The notes under the pieces: generated by a model
Seen by the model: only the letters and a program-made list of their open reading frames with translations
The model's database searches: none
Told to the model about the DNA's origin: nothing
In this document: in pieces, positions 21,211 through 30,910 of the stretch
How the letters are laid out: every line of letters starts with the position of its first letter
Position numbering within the stretch: position 1 is the stretch's first letter
Program-made: the position numbers and the translations under genes
NCBI GenBank assembly: GCA_025928335.1
Contig: JAICJQ010000026.1
Coordinates: 1 to 34,547 of the forward strand
Reading direction: 5' to 3'
DNA from: Gemmatimonadaceae bacterium
GTDB lineage: Bacteria; Gemmatimonadota; Gemmatimonadetes; Gemmatimonadales; Gemmatimonadaceae
Length of the DNA: 34,547 nt

Positions 21211-24200
21211 TCAGCGACGACCGAGAACCACGGCAATCTCGTGCCGCGCGCCGTCGTCGATCAGAGTGACGCACTCCCCACCTGCCGCGACGCCATCGAG
21301 CGCGACGCTGTCGACGCCGCGCGAGACGCCCGACGGGTTGCTCACTCGGATTGCGTACGTGCTCGACCCGAAACGATAGTCGAGGGTGAGCTCAGGCCAC
21401 GCCGCCGGAATACACGGATCGAGTCGCAGGCGATTGCCTCGCTTCTCGAAACCGAGAATGCCCTCCAACGCGACACGATAGCTCCAGCTCGCGGCGCCCG
21501 TGTACCACGACCACCCGCCGCGGCCCACGTGGCCCGGCGCGGCGTACACATCGCCCGCGATGACATACGGCTCGACGGCATAGCGCCGCGCCTCGGCCGG
21601 CGTGCGCGTGCGCGCGAGCGGGTTGAGCATTCTCATGAGCGCGCCGGCGCGGTCGCCGGCGCCGAGCCGCGCCATGGCGAGCACCGTCCAGAGGGCCGCG
21701 TGAGTGTATTGCGCGCCGTTCTCGCGAATGCCGGGTACGTAGCCCTTGATGTAGCCCGGATCACGCGGCGATTTGTCGAAGGGCGGCGCGAGTAACAACA
21801 GCAGTCCAGCGTCCTCGCGCACCAGCAGCTCGTTGACGGAGCGCATCGCCATTCGGGCGCGCTCGTCATCGCCCGCGCCGGACAAAACGGCCCAGCTCTG
21901 TGCGATGGCGTCGATGCGGCATTCGTCATCCGCGGCCGAGCCGAGCGGGGCGCCGTCGTCGTAGAAGGCGCGCCGATACCACGCGCCGTCCCAACCATCG
22001 CGTTCCGCGGCGGCGGCGTACTGGTCGGCACGCAGGCGCCAACGTGCCGCGGCATCGGCGTCGCCGCGCTCCTCGGCGTGCGGCGCGAACCCACGCAGCG
22101 TCGCCGCGAGAAACCACGCCAGCCAAACGCTTTCGCCCTTGCCGCGCACACCGACGCGATTCATGCCGTCATTCCAATCGCCGGCGCCGATGAGCGGCAG
22201 CCCATGCTCCCCGATCGTGCAGGCGCGTTCGATCGCTCGCAGGCAATGTTCGTAGAGCGAGCCGCTCGTGTCGCTCACCGTCGGCTGATCGTACGCCTCT
22301 TGTTCGCCGGCAGCGAGCGGGCGCATCTCGAGAAACGGGGCGCCCTCGTCCAGCACGCCCGTGTCGCCGGTGACGCGCACGTAATGCTCGGTGACGAACG
22401 GCAGCCACGCGAGATCGTCCGAGAAGCGCGTGCGCACGCCCCTCCCCGACGGCTCGTGCCACCAATGTTGCACGTCTCCCTCGAGGAATTGACGGCCTGC
22501 GGCGCGCAACAGGTGCGCACGCGCAATCGCCGGTTCGGCGTAGACGAGGGCCATCGAGTCCTGGAGCTGGTCGCGAAACCCGTACGCTCCACTCGATTGA
22601 TAGAACGCGGACCGCGCCCACATGCGACAGGACAGCGCCTGGTACAACGACCAGCGGTTCAGCATCGCGTCGAACTCGGGATCGGGCGTTCGGACCGTGA
22701 TCGCCGACAGGCGGTTCTTCCACGCGTCGCCGGCGTGGCGAATCCCCTCGGCGGCCGTCTCCGGCGAGGCGTACCGCGCGATTAGCTCGCGCGCCGCCTC
22801 GTCGCTCTCCGCCACGCCGAGGAGCACGACGACGTCGTGCGTCTCGTTGGGCTCGAGCGTGATCGCGCTCTGCAAGGCGGCGCACGGGTCGTCGCCCCCC
22901 CCTGCCGCGCCGGAGAGTCGCGCGGCGCCGAGGCCGGCGGGCGCGATCAAGTCGCCGTTCCGTCCGATGAAGTGATCGCGGCGCGCGGTATAACTCGCGA
23001 CCGGTTCGCTGGTCCAACTGAACGCTACGCGATCCGTGAAGTCCGGCGCGAAGAAATTCTGGGCCAGGACCGCGCCGGACGCCGCGTCGAACCGCGTGTG
23101 AAGCTGATGCCGTGTGTGCTCGCGCTCCGCGCCGAGCACCCACTCGACGTAGCTCGTCAGCGACAATCGCCGGCGTGCGGCACCGCGATTCATGATTCTC
23201 AGATGGGCGATCTTGACCGCGTCGGCGCTCGGCACGCCGAGCGTCAGCTCCGTGGCGATGTCGCCGCGGCTGTGGGCGAAGCGCGTGACGCCGGGGGCAT
23301 GGGTGACGACGTACCGAGGAGATCGTGCCGCGTCGCCCGCGGCAAGTGCCGGCCCGGGCGTCGGCGTCCACGTCGCGCCGGTCTCCACGTCCGTCAGATA
23401 GAGCACTTCACCGCAGGGATCGGACACCGGATCGTTCGACCACGGCGTCAATCGAAAGAAGTAGCTGTTGTCCGCCCACGAGAAACCGCCGCCGCGTTCG
23501 GTGACGCAGAAGCCGATGGCCGGATTCGCGATGATGTTCGCCCACGGCGCGGGAGGGACGCGTTCACCGGCGACGTTGACCACGTAATCGCCCGCCGCAT
23601 TCAAGCCGCCGAATCCGTTCGTCGGAATCGCGGCCGCGTCGGCATCGCTGCGCGTCGCGGGCGGCGATTCTTCCTCCGGCTCCGTATGCTTCCTCGGCTC
23701 AGCGGACGAGCGCGTCGCGTGGCTCAAGAGGTTGGCCGCGACGACCTCACCGAGTCCGACGCCGTCGCATGCCACGTGGATGCGCGCTATCGTGCGGAGC
23801 AGTGCGACGTCATCGGGCGACAACTGATCAGCGCGGCGAAGGAAGACGCCCCCCGGCCGCTCGAGCACTCCGCCCTCGCCCGACGACATCGCAATCGTCG
23901 TCAGTTGGTCTTGAAGCTCCTGCGCGTACGAGTGCGCTTTGGTGTTCAGAATCACGAGATCGCAGCGGATGCCCTTCATTCGCCAATACCGGTGCGCGAC
24001 GAGCAACTGTCGTACGCTCGCCAGGCCCGCCGGCACACGAATCGTCGCCAGCACGATCGGCCAATCGCCGGAAATGCCCTGCGCCCAGAGCTCCGTCTGT
24101 CCGCGCGTCACACGCGCGCGCTCCGCGGCCGACGCGCGCAGCGCTTCGTGCGGGTAGATCAGCGCGCCGGCGAGCTCCTGATAGAGGCCGACGTCCGCCG

Positions 24201-27200
24201 ACAGAATGTCGAGGTCGCGCAATTCGACTTCCGTTTCCGTTCGCGCCAGACTCAACGCGCGGTCGCCGGCCGCGCTGTCGCGGTATCGGTCGGCGACTTG
24301 AAGCGCGGCCTCGCGCGTCGGCGCCACGGCCGTTGTGAATGCGACGACCGCCGAGCGTCCCGGCTCGATGCGGACGCGCACGCGCAGGGCCACGATCGGA
24401 TCGAGCACCGCGCCCACAGTCCCCGACAAAGCGCCGTCACGGTCGAGCGCGAGCGGCGCCCGCGTCGTTCTTCCCCGCCCCAGGAAACGCGCGCGATCGG
24501 TCTCGCAGCTGACGTCACCGATTTGGTTTCCCTGCGCCGCGACCGCATGCACGCACCATGGCCAGGCCTCGTCCACCGATCGCGGGCGGCGGCTGGCGAG
24601 CAACGCCCCGTCGTGCACACGCTCCGTTTCCACGAACAATTTCTGGAACGCCTGATGCGCGCGATCCGCGTTGGGCGGACAGAGCACGACTTCGCCGTAG
24701 CTCGTCAGCTCGAGCTCGCGCGTCACCGTGGAATGATTCACGAGCGTGACTCGCCGCACCTCGGCCTGTTCGCTGGCGACGACCACGATTTCCGTGTGTG
24801 TCTCGACCGCACCGTCGCGGCGCGAGAAGACGACGCGATCGGCTGCGAAGCTCGCGGTATACGTGGAAGGCATGACGCGCGTCGGCTGATATGCCGCCGA
24901 CCACACCGCGCCGGCGTCGAGATCCTTGATGTAGATCCAGGAGCCGGTGTCGTCGCGCGTCCCGTCGGCACGCCATCGCAAGACGTCGATCCCGTTCGAC
25001 CGGCTGTACCCGCTCCCCGCGTTCGTGAGCAGCACACTGTAGCCGCTGCCGCCGAGCAGCGCGACGTGCGGCTCGGGCGTGTTTGGCGTGTGAACCTCGT
25101 GCACGGCGATGGGTGCCGGCGCCGCGGCGCGGCGCATGGCCGCCGGCGCGTCGGACTGCGCGGGCCGCGGGATGTACCGCCGCGGAATGCGTTCGTCGAG
25201 CAACAGCGCGGTCGCGCGCACCGAGGCGTCGGCCATGAACCGCCGCTGCCAGACGCCGTCGTGCTGCGCTTCACCGACGCTCAGCGCGTTGTCGAATGCG
25301 ACGAGGCTCATGCCGACGTGATGTGCCATGTGCGTGCGCACCACCGCCGCGCTTTCATCCTCGGCGTGGCGCGTGTAATCGAGCGCGTCGTAGAAACCAT
25401 ACGAGCCGAGGGCGCCTCGCTCCTCGAGGGCGGCGAGGTTCTTGAGCCCTTCGTGCGCATCGACCGCGAGGGCCAGGGTCGACGCATAGGGCGCGACGAC
25501 CAGGTCAGCCGCGAGCCCGCGCTTGAGCGCGAGATCGGGCACGCCGAACGCGCGATACTGATACGTGTCGTGGCGGTCGCGAACGTTGTACGCCGACTCG
25601 GAGATGCCCCACGGCACGCCGCGGCTGTTCGCGTACGCCATGTGTCGGGCGACGGCAGAATGGCACGTCTGGTCGAGGAGAGAGAATGGTCGCGCCGGCA
25701 TCACGAGCAGCGGCATGAGGTACTCGAACATCGTTCCGCTCCACGACGCGAGCGCGGTCGCGCCGGCGGCGACCGTCAGCGACCGGCCGAGGTGAAACCA
25801 GTGCTCGACGGGTACGTCGTCCTTCGCGATCGCCATGAAGCTGGCGAGCCGCGACTCCGAGGCGAGCAGATCGTACAGGGCTTCATCGCGCGCCCCGGAC
25901 CGCGCGTCGTAGCCGATCGAGAACAACCGGCGTTGCTCGTCGTAGACGAGTCGAAAGTCCATTGATGCCGCGATGTCGCGTGCCCGCGTGGCGAGCGCGT
26001 CGAGCCGTGCGACGAGCCCCGCGGCACCGCGCGACGCCGACGCCGTCTCGCGCAGGGCCGCCGATGCGTCGCACTCGAGGTCGAGATCGAAGCTCGCGAG
26101 CTCGTCCGCCGTGGCTTGCAGGCGTTGCCGCGCCCAGAGCGTTGCCGCGCTCATCTCGGCGTCGTCGGTCGGCGCGCGGCGGCGAAGCTCGAGTACGGCG
26201 GATTGATACGCGACGAGCCGCTCGCCGACCCACGCGCCCCCCGGCGCCTCGCGTGGGCCGATTTCAGTTTCGACGGCGGCCCACACCCGTCCGTCGTCCA
26301 CCGGCGCGCCGGCAATATCGATGCACGCCTGGGCGAGCGCGACGAGATGCCCCGCGAGGTTGCCCGAGTCGACCGTCGAGACGTAAGGCGGATCGAGGAC
26401 GGTGAGATCGGCGAGATTGTACCAATTGAAGAAGTGTCCGTGAACCCGTGGCATGAGCGCCATGGCGTCGAATGCGCGCTCGAGCCGCTCGGTCATCTCG
26501 CTGCGCGTCAGAAATCCGAGATCGCCCGCCGACGCCGTGGCCAGCAGTTGCAGGCCGATGTTCGTCGGCGACGTTCGCGTCGCGATCAGCGGCTCGGGCG
26601 TTTCCTGAAAATTGTCGGGCGCGAGACCGTGCGTGTCCGCGGTGACGAACCGGTCGAAGTACCTCCAGTGATGCAACGCGTACCGCAGCGCCGCGGCGCG
26701 CTCGCCGGCGTCGAGCGCGAGGGAACCTCGGCGCACCGGCGCGCCCAGGGCCAGCGCCATTTCCGGCACGAGGAGCCACGGCAGGGTCAGCGCCGTCCAC
26801 GCGCCCGCCGCCGACCACCACGCAAATCCGCGCACGCTCGCATGCAGCATGTCGGCGCGCCACAGCGCCAAGCTCATGACCGCCGCGCCCAACGCCACGG
26901 ACGGCCACATGCGCCGCCACGCCGACCGCCGATCGTGACCGGTCGACTCCTCGGCGTGCGACGCGGTCTGCCACTCGAGCATCCGTCGCCGCGTCCAGCG
27001 TACGCGAATGAGCGTTCTCGTAATCGCGTCGGCCGCCGACAACGCCTGATCGGGCAACAACACCACCGCGAGCGCGAACTGCTCGAGCGCGTGCAGCGCA
27101 TCGCGCCCGACGGCCGCGTAATACGGACGCCATGCTTGCTCGCGCGGCGGTCGCACCGCCGCGAACACCAGCGGTGCGAGCCACGGTGTACCGAACGCGG

Positions 27201-29760
27201 CGAGCACGGCCGCAGTCCACGCCGCCCACGAACCCGGGAGGATGGTCCACGCGAAGGCGAGCCAGAGGAGCGTGACGATCGGCGTCGTGCTGCGACGGAG
27301 GTTGTCGGCGATCTTCCAACGGGAAAGCACCGAGAGCGGAGCGCGATTCGCACCCGTGCGACCCGGCACGCGCGCCGTCAACCAGCGCAGCAACTGCCAA
27401 TCGCCGCGCATCCATCGATGGGCGCGGCGCGTCGACGTGAGATAGCGCGTCGGATAATCGTCGAACACCTCGACGTCCGTGACGAGCCCCGCGCGGGCGA
27501 AGGTCCCCTCGAGCAGGTCGTGGCTGAGCAGACTGTTGTCGGGAAATCGTCCGTCCGTTGCCTGTCGGACGGCGTCGACGTCGTAAATCCCCTTGCCGGT
27601 AAACGTCCCTTCACCAAAGAGGTCCTGATACACGTCCGAGACCGCGGTCGTGTACGGATCGACCCCGGGATGGCCGGCATAGATCGCCGCGAAGCGTGAC
27701 TCGCTCGCGCTCGGCAGCGACACGCTGACGCGCGGTTGGAGAATCCCGTAGCCACGCACGACGCGACCCCGCGCTGGATCGTACACGGCGCGATTGAGCG
27801 GATGCGCCATCGTTCCGATCAGCGCGGCAGCGGCGGAGCGCGGAAGCACCGTGTCCGCGTCGAGCGTGATCACATAGCGAACCTGCGCGAGCCAGGGCAG
27901 ATCGCCCTCAGTGACGGCGAACGCTCGATCGGCGCCGCCGCGAATGTACGCGTTGAACTCGACGAGCTTCCCGCGCTTCCGCTCCCACCCCATCCAGATC
28001 GCGTCCGCGGCATTCCATCGACGCGGCCGGTGCAACAAGTAGAACGGCGCGTCCAATCCGTTCTCGCCGCGATATGCGTCGTTCAGAGTTCTGACGCCGG
28101 CAACCGCCGCATCGATGATCGCGGTATCCGCCGCCGCGTGTTCCGTGGCGGCGTCCACCCCGTCGGACAGCAGCGCAAAACGAATCTCGCGGTCGCGATT
28201 CGCCAGGAACTGCACCTCGAGATGCTCGAGCGCCCGCGATACCGCCTCGGGACTCGCAAGGAGCAACGGCACCACGACGATGGATCGATGCTCCTCCGGG
28301 ACGCCGTTCGCGTAGTCGAGGCGCGGCAGACGCGATGCGGGAATGAGAACGTTGACGACTTGATTGACGATCGCGACCGCGGCGTCGACGGCGGGCAGAA
28401 AGGCGACGGCGATCGCGACAGCGAGCCATCCGAGACCAACCGGGCCGGCGAACAGCAGAGGCGCGATCAGAAGCAGGAGCGTCGCGGCGGACACGGCCGA
28501 CAAGGCGCCGAAGTAGAACGGGGCCGGGTGCGCGAGAATGACCTCGCGCATGCGCGCGACGCGATCGGGTCGAAAGCCGCACTCGCGGTCGAACGCTCGT
28601 CGCCCTTCGCCGATCAGATAGTGGCCGACGTGCCGTTGACGCTCGTCTCCCGAGTCGCGTGCCGCCGTGCGTGCCGCGTGCACGGCCGCCGCGGCGACCG
28701 CAGCCTCGTCCCGCGTCGACCCTTTCGCGAGGCGCTCGACGGCATGTCGATACCGGTCGCGCGTCGCGCGCGTCATGCGCCCGTAGGCGCCCGCCGGATC
28801 CCCACGCAGCGTCGACTCGACGACGCTCGCCTCTTCGACGACGGTCGTCCAGTCGATGTTCGCGACGTGTCGCAAGCTGGCGATGGAGTTCGCCATCACG
28901 AGCTGCGTCAGCGCGAGCTCCTGCACTGAACGCTGCGCCGCGTCCTCGACCGTCATGACGTCTTCGGCGATCCATTGCTCGAGCCACAGCAGTGGGGTGA
29001 AGTCGGCCCGCCGGCTGCGGATCTGCTGCAGGAATCTGGTGAGAAACGCTGGCGTCAAAAGCGGACCGCGGTGCACAAAGGCCGCCAGATCGTCGCCGTC
29101 GGCGGGACTCGCAGCGATGAGATGCGACACCCACCCGTCGGCGGATGCGCGATCCACCACGGCGCGCGAGGCCCGCAGCGCCATTCGGCGAACGTTGTCG
29201 AGATATCCGATCCGCAACATCGCCGGAATCGCCCAGAGCTCGCCCAGCGTGAGCGCGCTCACGCGTTGGTATTCAGCGAGCATCACCTCGACGCTCGCTT
29301 CGTCGAGCCGACCGTCGGTGTGCGTGATCAACTCGACGACAATGTCGTAGATGCGCGGATAGCCGGCGCGCGCACCGTCACCCGACAGCTTCGGCAGCTC
29401 TCGATAGTAGCCGGCGGGAAGCATCGCCCGGATTTCCGGCAACTGCTCGATCACGACGAAAAAGTTGTCGAGCAGCCACGCGCCGGCCGGTCCGACGTCC
29501 GCGCCTTCGGCGGAGGCCGCCGCGAGCACATCGCGCGCGGAGTTCAACGCGCGCTCGGTCGCGTCGAGCTGCGCGATCAGTGGACCGCGGTCACGGCGAC
29601 GGAGCCATCGCGGTCGCTGGATCGGCGCCAGGGTGTGCCGGCGCGCCAACCTTCGAGCGTGCGAGCCAAGCCGCGCCGCGCCGAAGATCTCTCCCTTGAT
29701 TGGACTGCGATCGAGCAGATCCGCTGTGGCCGCCCCCACCTCGCGTGTATCGCTCGTCAC
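21211..29760 (-). CDS. Cyclic beta-1,2-glucan synthase, 2849 aa
   Basis: This is the NdvB/ChvB/Cgs family, whose members are about 2800 residues. A helical N-terminus is followed by membrane segments (about 415-475). The GT84 glycosyltransferase has YVITLDADTVLP (about 630) and the QLLRW motif near 787. More membrane helices lie at about 820-865 and 955-1010. The glucoamylase-like domain has WGISESAYNVRD (about 1390). Two GH94 N-terminal-type beta domains (about 1560 and 2045-2130) precede the GH94 catalytic barrel with GDWNDGMN (about 2525). UDP-glucose is polymerised at the inner membrane, cyclised and delivered to the periplasm, where the glucan helps in osmoadaptation and surface interactions. 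The start is a GTG overlapping the truncated receiver's stop (GTGA), with no good ribosome site of its own, so coupling is likely needed. Gene name not assigned. Confidence 0.95.
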   Translation of the reverse strand: MTSDTREVGAATADLLDRSPIKGEIFGAARLGSHARRLARRHTLAPIQRPRWLRRRDRGPLIAQLDATERALNSARDVLAAASAEGADVGPAGAWLLDNFFVVIEQLPEIRAMLPAGYYRELPKLSGDGARAGYPRIYDIVVELITHTDGRLDEASVEVMLAEYQRVSALTLGELWAIPAMLRIGYLDNVRRMALRASRAVVDRASADGWVSHLIAASPADGDDLAAFVHRGPLLTPAFLTRFLQQIRSRRADFTPLLWLEQWIAEDVMTVEDAAQRSVQELALTQLVMANSIASLRHVANIDWTTVVEEASVVESTLRGDPAGAYGRMTRATRDRYRHAVERLAKGSTRDEAAVAAAAVHAARTAARDSGDERQRHVGHYLIGEGRRAFDRECGFRPDRVARMREVILAHPAPFYFGALSAVSAATLLLLIAPLLFAGPVGLGWLAVAIAVAFLPAVDAAVAIVNQVVNVLIPASRLPRLDYANGVPEEHRSIVVVPLLLASPEAVSRALEHLEVQFLANRDREIRFALLSDGVDAATEHAAADTAIIDAAVAGVRTLNDAYRGENGLDAPFYLLHRPRRWNAADAIWMGWERKRGKLVEFNAYIRGGADRAFAVTEGDLPWLAQVRYVITLDADTVLPRSAAAALIGTMAHPLNRAVYDPARGRVVRGYGILQPRVSVSLPSASESRFAAIYAGHPGVDPYTTAVSDVYQDLFGEGTFTGKGIYDVDAVRQATDGRFPDNSLLSHDLLEGTFARAGLVTDVEVFDDYPTRYLTSTRRAHRWMRGDWQLLRWLTARVPGRTGANRAPLSVLSRWKIADNLRRSTTPIVTLLWLAFAWTILPGSWAAWTAAVLAAFGTPWLAPLVFAAVRPPREQAWRPYYAAVGRDALHALEQFALAVVLLPDQALSAADAITRTLIRVRWTRRRMLEWQTASHAEESTGHDRRSAWRRMWPSVALGAAVMSLALWRADMLHASVRGFAWWSAAGAWTALTLPWLLVPEMALALGAPVRRGSLALDAGERAAALRYALHHWRYFDRFVTADTHGLAPDNFQETPEPLIATRTSPTNIGLQLLATASAGDLGFLTRSEMTERLERAFDAMALMPRVHGHFFNWYNLADLTVLDPPYVSTVDSGNLAGHLVALAQACIDIAGAPVDDGRVWAAVETEIGPREAPGGAWVGERLVAYQSAVLELRRRAPTDDAEMSAATLWARQRLQATADELASFDLDLECDASAALRETASASRGAAGLVARLDALATRARDIAASMDFRLVYDEQRRLFSIGYDARSGARDEALYDLLASESRLASFMAIAKDDVPVEHWFHLGRSLTVAAGATALASWSGTMFEYLMPLLVMPARPFSLLDQTCHSAVARHMAYANSRGVPWGISESAYNVRDRHDTYQYRAFGVPDLALKRGLAADLVVAPYASTLALAVDAHEGLKNLAALEERGALGSYGFYDALDYTRHAEDESAAVVRTHMAHHVGMSLVAFDNALSVGEAQHDGVWQRRFMADASVRATALLLDERIPRRYIPRPAQSDAPAAMRRAAAPAPIAVHEVHTPNTPEPHVALLGGSGYSVLLTNAGSGYSRSNGIDVLRWRADGTRDDTGSWIYIKDLDAGAVWSAAYQPTRVMPSTYTASFAADRVVFSRRDGAVETHTEIVVVASEQAEVRRVTLVNHSTVTRELELTSYGEVVLCPPNADRAHQAFQKLFVETERVHDGALLASRRPRSVDEAWPWCVHAVAAQGNQIGDVSCETDRARFLGRGRTTRAPLALDRDGALSGTVGAVLDPIVALRVRVRIEPGRSAVVAFTTAVAPTREAALQVADRYRDSAAGDRALSLARTETEVELRDLDILSADVGLYQELAGALIYPHEALRASAAERARVTRGQTELWAQGISGDWPIVLATIRVPAGLASVRQLLVAHRYWRMKGIRCDLVILNTKAHSYAQELQDQLTTIAMSSGEGGVLERPGGVFLRRADQLSPDDVALLRTIARIHVACDGVGLGEVVAANLLSHATRSSAEPRKHTEPEEESPPATRSDADAAAIPTNGFGGLNAAGDYVVNVAGERVPPAPWANIIANPAIGFCVTERGGGFSWADNSYFFRLTPWSNDPVSDPCGEVLYLTDVETGATWTPTPGPALAAGDAARSPRYVVTHAPGVTRFAHSRGDIATELTLGVPSADAVKIAHLRIMNRGAARRRLSLTSYVEWVLGAEREHTRHQLHTRFDAASGAVLAQNFFAPDFTDRVAFSWTSEPVASYTARRDHFIGRNGDLIAPAGLGAARLSGAAGGGDDPCAALQSAITLEPNETHDVVVLLGVAESDEAARELIARYASPETAAEGIRHAGDAWKNRLSAITVRTPDPEFDAMLNRWSLYQALSCRMWARSAFYQSSGAYGFRDQLQDSMALVYAEPAIARAHLLRAAGRQFLEGDVQHWWHEPSGRGVRTRFSDDLAWLPFVTEHYVRVTGDTGVLDEGAPFLEMRPLAAGEQEAYDQPTVSDTSGSLYEHCLRAIERACTIGEHGLPLIGAGDWNDGMNRVGVRGKGESVWLAWFLAATLRGFAPHAEERGDADAAARWRLRADQYAAAAERDGWDGAWYRRAFYDDGAPLGSAADDECRIDAIAQSWAVLSGAGDDERARMAMRSVNELLVREDAGLLLLLAPPFDKSPRDPGYIKGYVPGIRENGAQYTHAALWTVLAMARLGAGDRAGALMRMLNPLARTRTPAEARRYAVEPYVIAGDVYAAPGHVGRGGWSWYTGAASWSYRVALEGILGFEKRGNRLRLDPCIPAAWPELTLDYRFGSSTYAIRVSNPSGVSRGVDSVALDGVAAGGECVTLIDDGARHEIAVVLGRR

Positions 29761-29948
29761 GCCTCGCGCGTCACCGGCCGGACACGAGCTTTCCGGCGGC
29801 CTCGATTATTGATGATGGCGAGCGCGTCGTCGCAGCCGCTCGACGCGATGACGGTGTAGCCATCGCCTTCGAGCGTCGCGCACAGCTCGGCGCGCGTACG
29901 GGCATCCGGCTCGACGATGAGAATGGTTCGATCGACAGTTCGACGCAT
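29757..29948 (-). CDS. Truncated response-regulator receiver, 63 aa
   Basis: The product MRRTVDRTILIVEPDARTRA continues as ELCATLEGDGYTVIASSGCD and then DALAIINNRG. It is the first beta-alpha-beta-alpha of a CheY-like receiver, with acidic residues Glu13 and Asp15. After about residue 49 it turns into an Arg-rich tail and stops, before the third strand that should carry the phosphoacceptor Asp. Normal receivers are about 120 residues. GGGAG lies four bases before the ATG, so it is translated efficiently, and its stop overlaps the glucan synthase start by four bases. It may now serve chiefly as a leader for translation of that giant gene. Alternatively it is the residue of a receiver deleted at its 3' end. 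Confidence 0.7.
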   Translation of the reverse strand: MRRTVDRTILIVEPDARTRAELCATLEGDGYTVIASSGCDDALAIINNRGRRKARVRPVTREA

Positions 29949-30083
29949 GGCGCTCCCGATCAGAGGAAGGCTGGACCGAGAGGCTCTCGAGTCGCCGGGA
30001 CCGTGAAGGCCGCGAGATCAGGGGAGGTGGCACGACGGCCACGCACCAGCACCTGCAAGATACACACGCAGAGCGACTCCCGC

Positions 30084-30488
30084 GGCGGACTCATCGCCGA
30101 CCCGGCCGGATTCGACTCCCCGCGGCAGGTACTGAAGTTGGCCGGCCTCAATCTCACGCGGCGGCAGAGCGGCACGACGGTCTTCACCGCTCCACACATC
30201 GCGCGCCGTGGCCGCCAGCTGTTGCGGATACAGCTCTACATGCTCGCCGCGCGGTGGTGTAGACCTGATGGCTTACTCCGAGAGGAATACGTCGCGATGG
30301 TTGCTCGCAACGGCGGCAAGAAGAAGAAAGCAATCGTCGCGATGGCGCGAAGGCTCGTTCCCCTACTTCTTCACGTTGCCCAAACCGGGGAGCCATTCGA
30401 TCTCGAGCATTGGAATGCGGCGCGCCGACGACCAGACGCTGGCCCGCGCAACCAATCAGCGAGCCAGAGCACAACAAGCGTCGATTGA
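30084..30488 (+). pseudogene. IS110-family transposase, C-terminal remnant
   Basis: From about 30084 the frame reads GGLIADPAGFDSPRQVLKLA, then GLNLTRRQSGTT, HIARRGRQLLRIQLYMLAAR, NGGKKKKAIVAMARRLVPLL and ends at TGA 30488. This order is the conserved C-terminal half of IS116/IS110/IS902 transposases (Transposase_20 type), including the 'LAGLNxxxxxSG' and 'RRGxxxLR' blocks. The N-terminal DEDD catalytic half is absent: the frame upstream runs antisense into the receiver gene and has no such motifs. No terminal repeats are expected for IS110. It is a dead fragment lying between core DNA (glucan synthase) and the AT-richer right part. Confidence 0.75.
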
Positions 30489-30769
30489 CGCTGGAGTGAC
30501 GTCTCGGCAGTATCGTGTCGATCACTGCCCAAGAACTTGACAACTCTCGAGTCTCGCCTCAAACACTCGAGCGTGAACGCATTCGTCGCGGACGCGAGCT
30601 GATCGCCGCCTGGTCACCGTCGACTCGAAGCGATCGATGTCATGTTTGCGTCAGCCGAATACACGGAGTCTCCTTTGTTGAACACGCCAGATCCGCGCGA
30701 AGCGAGAAGACCCATTGCCGCGCAAGCACTGATCTGAACCGAGTTTGCGTCCTCGCACAAAGATTAAAA

Positions 30770-30801
30770 CGCTTTAATATTTGGAATCATATTCTAAAGC
30801 G
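30770..30801 (-). repeat. Inverted repeat / hairpin in the spacer
   Basis: CGCTTTA (30770-30776) and TAAAGCG (30795-30801) are exact complements, and the inner ATAT segments extend the stem with a two-base bulge. Read on the minus strand, the stem is followed by a T-rich stretch (GTTTTAATCTTTG), which looks like an intrinsic terminator, although no minus-strand gene is seen upstream of it. It ends 13 bases before a plus-strand -35 box, so a regulator-binding site is the other possibility. Confidence 0.5.
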
Positions 30802-30813
30802 CATGACGCGCGC

Positions 30814-30842
30814 TTGACGCAGCGGGTTAAACTGGCGATACT
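30814..30842 (+). promoter_or_regulatory. Sigma-70-like promoter of the secreted lipoprotein gene
   Basis: TTGACG (30814-30819) and GATACT (30837-30842) are separated by exactly 17 bases. The -35 matches the consensus at five of six positions and the -10 at four. Transcription would start near 30850, leaving a leader of about 60 bases before the lipoprotein ATG at 30911. This argues against the earlier in-frame TTG at 30842. Confidence 0.55.
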
Positions 30843-30910
30843 TGCGGCGTTGGATGCCCGCCTCGGGTCGCGACGCCGCGACATCGCGAACCCTTTTTTT
30901 TCCTTCCCTC

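Larger units (their letters stand above)
30489..30910. other. AT-richer intergenic region with promoter and hairpin
   Basis: No credible gene was seen in these 422 bases; a 100-codon frame at 30515-30817 has no ribosome site or family resemblance. The composition drops to AT-rich around 30745-30800. It holds the hairpin at 30770-30801 and the promoter at 30814-30842, listed separately. Confidence 0.5.

Noticed and set aside
22837..25965. A plus-strand frame of over 1000 codons
   Set aside because: It lies wholly antisense to the glucan synthase, is extremely Arg-rich with no recognisable domain, and arises from the third-position GC bias of the real gene.
29700..30083. Upstream part of the frame that ends in the IS110 remnant
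   Set aside because: It is antisense to the receiver and synthase start and shows none of the N-terminal DEDD transposase motifs.
30515..30817. Plus-strand frame of 100 codons in the spacer
   Set aside because: No ribosome site or domain was seen, and it ends across the hairpin just before the promoter; it is probably chance.
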